Positions 1 to 8,000 of a stretch of 11,493 nucleotides of DNA are shown piece by piece. Origin of the DNA: an uncultured Clostridia bacterium (lineage in GTDB: Bacteria > Bacillota > Clostridia > UBA1381); NCBI GenBank assembly GCA_934454215.1, contig CAKSGG010000105.1, positions 1 to 11,493 of the forward strand. The letters are read 5' to 3'. Within the stretch, counting starts at the first letter, position 1. Every line of letters begins with the position of its first letter. The position numbers were made by a program, and so were the translations under genes. The notes under the pieces were generated by a model, which worked only from the letters and a program-made list of their open reading frames with translations, ran no database searches and was not told the origin of the DNA.

Positions 1-1224
1 TGCCAAATCAGCTCCGACCGCACCGCTCGTTGCAAGCGCCATTTTATGCAAATCAATCATCGGGTCTGTTTTTACATTTTTAATATGAACCTTTAATATA
101 TCCTCACGACCCTTTAAATCGGGCTTTTCAACTATAATACGCCTGTCAAAACGTCCGGGTCTGAGCAACGCTTTGTCAAGAATTTCGGGACGGTTTGTTG
201 CCGCAAGAATCACAAGTCCTTTTGACGAATCAAACCCATCCATTTCAGACAGCAGCTGATTTAACGTCTGCTCACGCTCATCATTTGAATTTATTTGATT
301 GTCTCTCGATTTGCCTATTGCGTCAATTTCATCTATAAATATAATACAAGGCGCTTTTTGATTTGCCTGTTTAAACAAATCACGGACTCTTGACGCACCG
401 ACGCCCACAAACATTTCAACAAATTCCGAACCCGAAAGTGAGAAAAACGGTACGTTTGCTTCTCCCGCAACTGCCTTTGCAAGCAAAGTTTTACCCGTTC
501 CCGGAGGTCCTACAAGAAGTGCACCCTTCGGCTGTTTTGCTCCGATTGCAGTATATTTTGTCGGGTTATGCAGAAAGTCTACAATTTCATTAAGAGATTC
601 TTTTGCTTCCTCCTGACCGGCAACATCGTTAAATGTTATACCCGTCTTATTTTCCATATTATACATTTTGGCATTTGACTGACCGATTCCCATAATTCCG
701 CCTCCGCCCATTCGTTTTGAAAGCGAACGAGTAAGAAAGAAAAACAGCAGACATATAATAAGCGGAGGAAAAATCCATGCCAAAAAGAAATCAAGAACAG
801 GATTGTTATATGCTATCGGTGTATAATATTTCACTCCGTGCTCATCAAGCAATTCATACAGCCTGTCATCGGGCAGATACCCCGTAAAATACACATGACG
901 GGCATCGGTAATATCACTTTTTTTATCCGCATCAATACCGAACAGTTTCAGCAAATCACTTGTATCATCTGTTGTTTTCTGAGCTTTTTTCTCGGGCTTT
1001 TCGTAAATAATAAGCTGGTCGGCTTTTATCATTACTTCATCGATTTTATCCTCACGTACCATTGTCAAAAATTTATCGTATGAAATTTCCTCCTGTTTCC
1101 GTGCCGTATAAGATGTCATTGCCATATTGAAAATAAACGTTCCCATAATTGCTATTATGAGAAAAATAAACATAGGATTTTTTAAAGGCGATTGATTATC
1201 ATTTTTTTTCTTATCGTCATTCAT
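1..1224 (-). CDS. ftsH: ATP-dependent membrane zinc metalloprotease FtsH (3' part outside window)
   Basis: Membrane-anchored AAA+ protease that unfolds and degrades misassembled membrane proteins and short-lived regulators. The first 408 residues are visible. A membrane segment lies at about residues 18-36, an extracytoplasmic stretch at about 37-145, a second membrane segment at about 146-165 and a glycine-rich linker at 173-181. The AAA+ module follows: Walker A GPPGTGKT at 239-246, pore-loop FVG at 272-274, Walker B IIFIDE at 294-299, and the second region of homology with arginine fingers R358 and R361 in RPGRFDRR. The visible part ends in the AAA+ lid (SGAVGADLA); the HEXXH zinc protease domain would lie beyond base 1. 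The start is ATG at 1222-1224 with GGAGGGAG eight bases upstream. The extracytoplasmic loop looks longer than in Bacillus subtilis FtsH, with a lysine- and aspartate-rich insert at about 76-108. Clostridia often carry more than one ftsH, so this may be a paralogue rather than the only copy. Confidence 0.97.
   Translation of the reverse strand, partial: MNDDKKKNDNQSPLKNPMFIFLIIAIMGTFIFNMAMTSYTARKQEEISYDKFLTMVREDKIDEVMIKADQLIIYEKPEKKAQKTTDDTSDLLKLFGIDADKKSDITDARHVYFTGYLPDDRLYELLDEHGVKYYTPIAYNNPVLDFFLAWIFPPLIICLLFFFLTRSLSKRMGGGGIMGIGQSNAKMYNMENKTGITFNDVAGQEEAKESLNEIVDFLHNPTKYTAIGAKQPKGALLVGPPGTGKTLLAKAVAGEANVPFFSLSGSEFVEMFVGVGASRVRDLFKQANQKAPCIIFIDEIDAIGKSRDNQINSNDEREQTLNQLLSEMDGFDSSKGLVILAATNRPEILDKALLRPGRFDRRIIVEKPDLKGREDILKVHIKNVKTDPMIDLHKMALATSGAVGADLA
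1202..1209 (-). repeat. A8 homopolymer at ftsH codons 5-8
   Basis: A run of eight A residues on the coding strand falls in the fifth to eighth codons of ftsH (AAG AAA AAA AAT GAT). A one-base slip in one direction puts TGA straight after the run, so slippage would abort translation. Such runs can be transcriptional slippage or mutation hot spots. They are also common by chance in lysine-rich, AT-rich N-termini. Confidence 0.85.
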
Positions 1225-1278
1225 CTGTTATACTCCCTCCTGCCGCTGCTTACGGCGTTTCTCCGATGTATTACATAT

Positions 1279-1307
1279 ATTCTACCATGTTAATTTAATA
1301 TTTGCAA
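1279..1307 (-). promoter_or_regulatory. Candidate sigma-A promoter of ftsH
   Basis: On the minus strand TTGCAA (1302-1307, four of six matches to the -35 consensus) is followed after 17 bases by TAGAAT (1279-1284, five of six to the -10). Transcription would start near 1272 and leave a leader of about 48 bases before the ftsH ATG. It lies between the abrB terminator and ftsH, as expected for a separate unit. The leader also contains a short GCCG/CGGC inverted repeat just upstream of the ribosome binding site, which could form a weak hairpin. Confidence 0.65.
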
Positions 1308-1356
1308 CAAATATATTGATTATTTACATTTTTTTAATAAATAATTTTTATCGGTG

Positions 1357-1400
1357 AAAAAAAAGAGCTGCGGCAAATATTATATTTGACCGCAGTTCTT
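1357..1400 (-). terminator. Intrinsic terminator downstream of abrB
   Basis: Read on the minus strand, the DNA just after the abrB stop forms a long hairpin. The outer arms AAGAACTGCGG and CCGCAGCTCTT pair except for one A-C mismatch. After a one-base bulge the inner arms CAAATA and TATTTG pair around a three-base loop. The hairpin runs directly into eight T residues. There is no T tract on the other side, so it should act only on minus-strand transcription, ending the abrB transcript and insulating ftsH. Confidence 0.9.
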
Positions 1401-1410
1401 AAAAACTTAT

Positions 1411-1659
1411 TTATTTAAGCATATCATTTAATTTTGTAATACAATCGGGACATATATTTTTACCGTTATAATTTATAACGTTGTCCGAATTTCCGCAAAA
1501 TACACATGACGGCTCATACTTTTTCAAAATGATTTTATCATCCTCAGTGTAAATTTCGAGTGAATCTCTCACATCAATGTCAAACTTTCTCCTAAGCTCT
1601 ATAGGAAGAACTATTCTTCCCAATTCATCTACTTTTCTTACAATACCTAACGATTTCAT
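1411..1659 (-). CDS. abrB: AbrB family transition-state regulator with C-terminal zinc ribbon
   Basis: Cytoplasmic DNA-binding regulator of 82 residues. Residues 1-48 form a SpoVT/AbrB swapped-hairpin domain very close to Bacillus subtilis AbrB, including KVDELGR, LPIELRR and LEIY plus KIILKKY. In B. subtilis that domain dimerises and represses many post-exponential genes. The tail differs from B. subtilis: C52, C55, C70 and C73 make a C-X2-C-X14-C-X2-C pattern that should bind zinc, a form seen in Clostridia. The start is the ATG at 1657-1659, which has GGAGGTG five bases upstream and matches the family N-terminus. An in-frame ATG at 1696-1698 sits at the expected transcription start and has no ribosome site. 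The gene appears monocistronic, with its own promoter and terminator. Its targets cannot be read from this window. Confidence 0.95.
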   Translation of the reverse strand: MKSLGIVRKVDELGRIVLPIELRRKFDIDVRDSLEIYTEDDKIILKKYEPSCVFCGNSDNVINYNGKNICPDCITKLNDMLK

Positions 1660-1690
1660 TTCGACACCTCCATATATCCTTCTACAAACC

Positions 1691-1699
1691 TGTGTCACA
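1691..1699. promoter_or_regulatory. Short palindrome over the abrB transcription start
   Basis: TGTGTCACA (TGTG arms around one central base) covers the predicted +1 of the abrB promoter, just downstream of the -10. That is a typical position for a repressor site. With four-base arms it can easily be chance, and no regulator is identified. Confidence 0.25.
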
Positions 1700-1700
1700 T

Positions 1701-1729
1701 ATTATAACATATATTTCAAGAATTGTCAA
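1701..1729 (-). promoter_or_regulatory. Consensus sigma-A promoter of abrB
   Basis: On the minus strand a perfect TTGACA (1724-1729) and a perfect TATAAT (1701-1706) are separated by exactly 17 bases. TG one base before the -10 adds an extended -10 element. Transcription should start near 1694, giving a leader of about 35 bases. This is the strongest promoter visible in the window, and high basal output would suit a gene held in check by repression. Confidence 0.93.
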
Positions 1730-1752
1730 GCTTGCATATTTAGAATTTAAGG

Positions 1753-1781
1753 AAAACGCCGGCAGGTATCATCACCGGTTT
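1753..1781 (-). terminator. Weak candidate terminator at the end of the surface-protein operon
   Basis: On the minus strand AAACCGG, overlapping the end of the last operon gene, can pair with CCG-GC-GTTT just after its stop, leaving a two-base bulge and a 12-base loop. Only four T residues follow before CC. This is a poor terminator by sequence, but nothing better lies between the stop codon and the abrB promoter, so some read-through into abrB is possible. Confidence 0.25.
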
Positions 1782-4700
1782 ATGAGCGGTATCATGTCTG
1801 ACCACGCATATACTCTAATCAGCGCCGTATTTGCCTTTACTTCATATTTTGTAGTTTCTTCGTTCACGTCATTTGCGGTAAATTTATCATATTTACAGCC
1901 TTTCAAGGTATTATCTTCCGCATATTCTGCGATAATAACCGAGTACTCGCCTATTGAATTAAACTTATTATTCACTCTTGATATTGCCGTAACTATATCC
2001 GCACCGCTTACATCTTTGTTTTTTGAAACATCAAGACTAAACTCCGTAAAGTTTCTGACACTTTGTGTAAATGAGCTTTCCGCCAGTTCGTCGTCACCCA
2101 CCTTAACCGCAGTATTCAATGACGACAAATCACAGTCGTCAATTTTAAACTTATATGAAAAATTCCCGTCCTTGTCCGCTTCGGTTTGCGCAAGCTGTTT
2201 TATTGCCGACGGATTTTTTTCAAGTTCTGCTTTGCCGACAGAGTTATCATATATCATTATACTGACTTTTTTATTTGTTTTCTCTTTCGGTATACTTCCC
2301 TCAATCTGAATATAACCGTTCACATTGCCCCGAATAATTCCCCATTCGCTGTCAGGTACGTTATTCTCGGATAAAGCAAACGTGCAAATATCTGATTCAA
2401 TTTCTCCGCTGTTCAAGGAGCTGTCATTATTTATGGCAATAACTTTAGCATAATATTGTTTATCGGTAACAAAATCATTTTCACCCGTTACCGAATCACT
2501 GTATGTATATTCCTTAATTCTCTCAACCTCAGAATCGGCAGATGCGCATTTATAGCTGTATAAGCTTATTTCATTGCTGTCGGTTGTGTAATCAACAACG
2601 ATATTATCAAACGAATTATCTGTCGCTATCTGTACCTTATAACAGCTTGCCGATTCGGATTTGTCCCATGAAAAGCCGCTGAAACCGCTTGGATTAATGA
2701 CGGTATTGTTTTTCAGATGAATTATAGGTTTATTTGCTTTTACGGCAACGTCCGTTACGCCTATGCTGTCAAAATAAGAAATATTATCATAAATATATTC
2801 ATCTGCATCTTCCGTAAGACTTCTGTTTCCGTTTTCAACGTTGTTTCTGCCAAGGACTGTTGCATATTCCGCCTCTCCGCAATTTATTACAGTGTTGTTT
2901 ATATACCAACAATCGCTGTCAACAACCACGTCCACACATTTTTTTACTTCGGCATATCCGTTTATATCCTCGTATGAGGTTTCGGGGTGATTAAACTTAT
3001 AACGGGTAACATTTGTTACTTTTTTTGCCGCCTCCGAATCAGTTCCCAGTGACGCAAACAGCGCCTTCGCCTCCGTTACCCGATTATATTTATCGGTCAA
3101 TGCGGTATTATATCTTGTCTGCCATGTTTCCGATTTATCAAAGCCGTTTTCAGTATACCTGGCAAACACAGCCATATTCGTAAAATACATATTTTGCATT
3201 TGGTTGTCGCTTATACTGTTCATGGCATAATCCGATGCGTTTCCGATAGGATACGATGTATCTATCACCGTATTATCTTCAACAACATTGCTGTCTCCGC
3301 CATGTATGAATATACCATATCCATAATTTCTGATTATATTTCCATACACAAAATTACTGTCTCCGCAATCGTCCAGATACACTGCACGTCCGTTTTTCTT
3401 AGTATATTTTGAATCATGAATATAATTATATCTTATATGGTTATTCCTTATATAAAAGTTTGTACCCGTATACATTCCGCCACTGTCGCTTACAAGCTTC
3501 TGCGTTCCCGAAAATTCGTTATATTCAATAATATTTTCGGGTCCCGTAAAGCTCAGCGCACTGTTCGCCGTATTTTTAACAAGATTATGCGAAACAATAT
3601 TTCCTATACTTCCGACGCTTACCGCAGTTTTACCGTTTAATATAATATTGTTTTGTATAAAATTACGTCTCGGATAGAGTAAATTTCTTTCGCTTATCGG
3701 TTCTGAAATTGAAATAAGCGTCGAATCATAATCAGAGCCGCTTATTTTTGAATTTATAATACCGCATTTTTCCGTATTTACAAAATCAATCGCACGCCTT
3801 GATATATTCTCAAAATTACAATTCTGAATAACCGTATTTTTTGAGTTTTCGGCATATACTGCCGTTTCTGCACCGTTTACCGTAATTCCGTCAATCACGA
3901 CATTTTCGGCATTTTTCAGTTCAAAAATTCCGCTGCCGCCGAATATGCTGTATGACGCTTCGTCCGATACAGGATATATGTATAATTTTTTTGCGGTATT
4001 ATCGGCAAACCATTCTCCCGGAACATCAAGTTCCTCCATAATATTATAGTAATAATACATTGAAGTCCCCGGACCTTTTAAATACTTTGAAACCGGTCCG
4101 TCCTTATGAGAAAGCGAGCCTGTCCCGTGAAGATATCGCGTCGATTTATCAATTTTAACAATGCTGTCGCAAAATTCCCATTCATACGCAAATTTTCCGT
4201 AAACATGAATTTCACCCGTATCAACCCAATTAAACGCACGCTCTGACATAGGCTGCCAAACAGATGTACTTCCGTAGCCACCGTTGACTACTTCCTTTAC
4301 AGCGTCATATCCCGTATTCGGATACCTTGCTGATGTTAACTGCGAATCATCGGACATAATATTGCAATCCGAGGCAATATAGCTTACACCGATATCATCA
4401 TAATCCGCATAATATCCGTTTTGCCGTGTTTCATACGGAAGACGTGCATAATTTGCAAAGCCTATTGATGACTCTGTAATCTTTTTTAATTTGTCATTGC
4501 CGAACCTGCCCGAGGTTGTAAACGTTACTTTTTCTCCGTTATACGCCGATATAAACAATGATGATGTATCATTGCAGTGTTCTGCCGTTATTTCTGTTTT
4601 TTCTGAAATACAGTATTCTCCGCCCCGTATGTAAATTATTGTACCATTCGTCTTATCGCTCAAGGCTTTTACTGCCTCCAGAGCACGTTCAAGCGTTTTA

Positions 4701-5008
4701 AACGGCGCTGACAGCGATTTACCGTCATTTAAGTCACTGCCGTTTCCGTCAACATAAAACACATTTTCTCCGTCAACGGCAATTTTCTGCATAACAGGCA
4801 CTTCGTCCGGCAATTCAGCTTTTGCCTGCTCGTACCGTTCGTATGTATCTCCCGATAAGGCCTTATAACCCTCGTTTTCCTGCTTATTGAGCTGTTCCCC
4901 GAAATTTATGTTAAGCGGATTTTCATTCGATGCAAGAACATTAAATGTATTCAAGCCTTGCACTGTCAAAGACAGTGCAAGAGTCGATAATAATACAACC
5001 TTTCTCAT
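1772..5008 (-). CDS. Secreted right-handed beta-helix protein, GH141-like, with C-terminal beta-sandwich modules
   Basis: Exported protein of 1078 residues. The signal peptide spans residues 1-26, probably cut after VLA. Residues 83-165 hold the start typical of these proteins (VFYVDGNGSD, APFKTLERAL, TIIYIRGGEY). ARYPN at 227-231 and EELDVPGEW at 325-333 followed by LYIYP are recurring features of GH141-type and related beta-helix proteins. Parallel beta-helix coils rich in N-N and hydrophobic repeats run from about 366 to 585. SD-SGGMY (D508) and YLDD (D546, D547) are candidate catalytic acids. After an insert at about 590-690 come a fibronectin-III-like module (776-880), a beta-sandwich module (about 888-985) and a final module ending VYAWSDMIPL (about 988-1078), a tail type I associate with clostridial surface proteins. 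The known GH141 activities are alpha-L-fucosidase and xylanase; substrate cannot be assigned here. No SLH, LPXTG or dockerin is seen. Its start is one base after the previous stop. It could instead be a non-catalytic carbohydrate-binding beta-helix. Confidence 0.93.
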   Translation of the reverse strand: MRKVVLLSTLALSLTVQGLNTFNVLASNENPLNINFGEQLNKQENEGYKALSGDTYERYEQAKAELPDEVPVMQKIAVDGENVFYVDGNGSDLNDGKSLSAPFKTLERALEAVKALSDKTNGTIIYIRGGEYCISEKTEITAEHCNDTSSLFISAYNGEKVTFTTSGRFGNDKLKKITESSIGFANYARLPYETRQNGYYADYDDIGVSYIASDCNIMSDDSQLTSARYPNTGYDAVKEVVNGGYGSTSVWQPMSERAFNWVDTGEIHVYGKFAYEWEFCDSIVKIDKSTRYLHGTGSLSHKDGPVSKYLKGPGTSMYYYYNIMEELDVPGEWFADNTAKKLYIYPVSDEASYSIFGGSGIFELKNAENVVIDGITVNGAETAVYAENSKNTVIQNCNFENISRRAIDFVNTEKCGIINSKISGSDYDSTLISISEPISERNLLYPRRNFIQNNIILNGKTAVSVGSIGNIVSHNLVKNTANSALSFTGPENIIEYNEFSGTQKLVSDSGGMYTGTNFYIRNNHIRYNYIHDSKYTKKNGRAVYLDDCGDSNFVYGNIIRNYGYGIFIHGGDSNVVEDNTVIDTSYPIGNASDYAMNSISDNQMQNMYFTNMAVFARYTENGFDKSETWQTRYNTALTDKYNRVTEAKALFASLGTDSEAAKKVTNVTRYKFNHPETSYEDINGYAEVKKCVDVVVDSDCWYINNTVINCGEAEYATVLGRNNVENGNRSLTEDADEYIYDNISYFDSIGVTDVAVKANKPIIHLKNNTVINPSGFSGFSWDKSESASCYKVQIATDNSFDNIVVDYTTDSNEISLYSYKCASADSEVERIKEYTYSDSVTGENDFVTDKQYYAKVIAINNDSSLNSGEIESDICTFALSENNVPDSEWGIIRGNVNGYIQIEGSIPKEKTNKKVSIMIYDNSVGKAELEKNPSAIKQLAQTEADKDGNFSYKFKIDDCDLSSLNTAVKVGDDELAESSFTQSVRNFTEFSLDVSKNKDVSGADIVTAISRVNNKFNSIGEYSVIIAEYAEDNTLKGCKYDKFTANDVNEETTKYEVKANTALIRVYAWSDMIPLINR
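4957..4981. repeat. Perfect 11-bp inverted repeat within signal-peptide codons
   Basis: CTTGCACTGTC and GACAGTGCAAG are exact reverse complements separated by AAA. They occupy nucleotides 28-52 of the second beta-helix gene (codons 10-18, the hydrophobic core of its signal peptide). The mRNA would form an 11-bp stem with a three-base loop starting 25 bases after the AUG. No T tract follows, so it is not a standard terminator. It could slow early translation or mark an RNA processing point. Confidence 0.85.
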
Positions 5009-5009
5009 T

Positions 5010-8000
5010 TTATTCCTCCCGATTATTATTTAATATATTCATCACTTCATCAAGCGTTATCTCATACGGTGCAAATGAGGCTGCTTTTTCTGTTTCATTA
5101 AGCCCTTCATAAATATAGCTTTCCATACAGTAATTGCCGTCCTCATGCTTATCAAGATAATCAAATATTACTTTTCCGTTGGATATAAGAATTACCCTTG
5201 TTCCTTCATCTGACGGAACTGTTCCCATAACTATATCATTCCATTGTCCTTTCGGCATTGCGCTGTTATTAGGCGCTTCGGCAATAATATATTTTTGGAA
5301 TCTTCCGTATTTTTGAAGCTCGACTATATCGTCTTTTATTACAAAATAGTAAGAATCCATACCCAAGCCCATATCCTGCTTTTCATACTGGAATCCCAAG
5401 GGCTGCCAGCCGCCGTAGGATTCGGCATTGTATCTAAAAGATACGAGTGTTCCGAACGGTATCGAATCAACACTTCCCAATCTTGCTCCCGAATCGGATT
5501 TTGAATTGTATATAAGCGCTCCTGAACTGTCATTTTCAAACGTTGCCGGTGACGCTACACCTCCAAGTGCAGATGTATCAAGCTTTTTCCAATTCGATTT
5601 ATCCGTATTAAGAGGCACAATTCCGATACTTGCTTTTCTCTGAACTTCCCAGATTTTTTCATATACCTCATCCGTCTTTTCGTCGATATATGTCTGAATG
5701 TTTGTTTCTTCTCTGTAAATCTGAGCGCTATCAATGTATTTCTGCAAATCCTCCTTTGTTCCTGCGGGATAACGGTCATCGGTAATACTGTCAGCTAATT
5801 TTGATGCCGATGCCAAAGCCGTAACAAGTGCGGATTTATCGGCTTTTGCCACAGCATTCGCCTCATCTCTTGAATACGTCCAAAAGCTGAAAACATCGCT
5901 TTCTTTTTCGGCATAATTCAACTGTTTGCTTCTGGATTCGGCTATAACTTTATAATACAGCTCGCAGTCAAACTCATTCAGCGTTACAACAGCGCTTGAT
6001 GTGTCAACCGTTTCTTCATAAATAATATTTTCAAATTCCTTATCCTTTGCAATTACGATTCTATAATCCTCAGCAAACTCAACCTGTTTCCAGTCAAATA
6101 ATATTTTTGCGGCATTTACCCTGTTTTCATACCCGTTAAGCGGCTGACGCATTTCAATATTGCCAAGCTGTATATTATCCCACCGTGTATTTGACAGCAA
6201 GCCGATTTTATCAATAGGAATCTGAACAAAATCAGGATTTTTCGCTAACGCCTCTTTATCGGTTATTCTGTAATCTTTATTCTTGAAGTCCACAAAGCTG
6301 TCCTCGGTAAGCATTACATTGTTTTCAATTTCGGACGTAGGCAGCGATAATTCCGATATGCTTTTTTCAAACTTCGCTCCCAATGCAAAATTATTAGCAA
6401 TATAATATTCGCTCGGAGTAAGCAGCCATAATTCATCTTCTTGAATCGGGTCGCTCATTTTGTCTTTCATATCGTTATAGAACCAATGCTGATACCTCCA
6501 GAAATGGTCGGTCAGCTCCTGCTGCTCGGGGAACTGCACCGAATACGGCGCTCTGTACAAATCATAGTAGCCCTTGCGGTTTAAATTACTGAACCACCCC
6601 GACCAAAAGCTTGTCGAGGCGTAATTCTGATTTCTTATCCAATCGTACAAATGACCTATGTGGTTTCCCGACGTTACAACATTGCTTCGGCAATTTATAA
6701 ATACATTGTTATATGCCACTCCGTTCTTGCCGCTGTGCGAATAAATTCCCTCGTCCTGCTCAACAAGAAGATTGCCGTAGCACTCAAACCAAGAGCCGCC
6801 CTCATCAAAATACAAGCCTCGTCCAAGCTTATTTCCGTATATACTGTTATCATGTATATAATTATATCTCGTTACAAGATAGCTTGCATATACGCCGCCC
6901 GTATACATCGGTGCAAAGTCGCTTACTCTTTTATCGCCGCCAACAATTTCATTATATTCCGTAACGGCGTACATTCCGCTCGGGCTGATTGTACCTTTAT
7001 AACCATTTTGGAATAAATTATGCGATACGACAATTCCCACTCCCGAAACCTCAATGGTTTTAATTGCAGTTGCGTCGTCCGACTGGCAAAAATAATTATT
7101 CTGTATAAAGTTATGGCAAGGTTTCAAATCCATATTTTTCTGCGCAAAATCCCAAAACTCCTCATTACTGTTCTGCATTTTAACTCCTCTTGCCGAAAAG
7201 CCCGATATATACGACGATATTACACCCGTATATTTGCACGAATCAATCATAACGCCCGTCGCCAGTCCTTTAAGATTGCAGTTTTGCACAACAATACGCT
7301 CGCTGTTATTCAACGAAAAACCGTAGGCAGGTGAATTTTCTATATTTAAACCGTTGAAAACAACATTTTTGCATGAATTTACATCAAAAATATCATTCTC
7401 GTTTATAGATAAATACACAAGCTTTGACATATCCTCGGACGGCGGATACAGATACAGCTTTCCGTCTTCTCTGTCAAGAAACCATTCGCCCGGTGCGTCA
7501 AGCTCTTCAAACACGTTTGCAAAGTAATACATTGTTTCGTTTGTCTGACGAATAGGCCATCTCCATAGCTTTCCCACGCTTCTTACGCTGTTTGTTTCTT
7601 TATTGAATTGCTTTACTCTGCCGTATTCGGGAGCATAGCCGAAACTGAAAAAGCCCCTCAAAGCAATTTCGCCCGTATTTTTCCATTTAAACGGAACATC
7701 GTCAAGCATAACAAATTCATATCCTCTTCCGTCATCGGAGGCGCTCGTTATACAGCCCGTTTCGTCCATATTTCCGTTATCAATCGCCTCGCCGACTCTT
7801 ATCATTTCACCGTTGGGGTATCTTGAAAGTGTGCATTTTTCATCGCCTACATACAACTGCGGCTCCTTGTACGTCATAGATTCATACAAATCGGAATACT
7901 CACCCGTTTTTTCACCGACAAAATATACTCTGCCGTAATCGGTAATTCCGTGCGCTTTTAAATCGTAAACAAGAACCTTGTCTCTGACCTTTTCATAAAG

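Noticed and set aside
1660..1698. Longer abrB start at the upstream in-frame ATG (1696-1698)
   Set aside because: That ATG falls at the predicted transcription start with no leader or ribosome site. The ATG at 1657-1659 has GGAGGTG and matches the family N-terminus.
1692..2309. Open frame of about 205 codons on the plus strand
   Set aside because: It lies wholly over the minus-strand abrB promoter and the end of the second beta-helix gene, lacks a ribosome site, and its product looks like an antisense reading of an AT-rich gene. Other plus-strand frames (for example 6651-7016 and 7020-7334) are rejected for the same reason.
3691..3720. CGCTTAT ... ATAAGCG inverted repeat in the second beta-helix gene
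   Set aside because: It has 7-bp arms with a 16-base loop inside coding sequence and no T tract, so it is within chance expectation.
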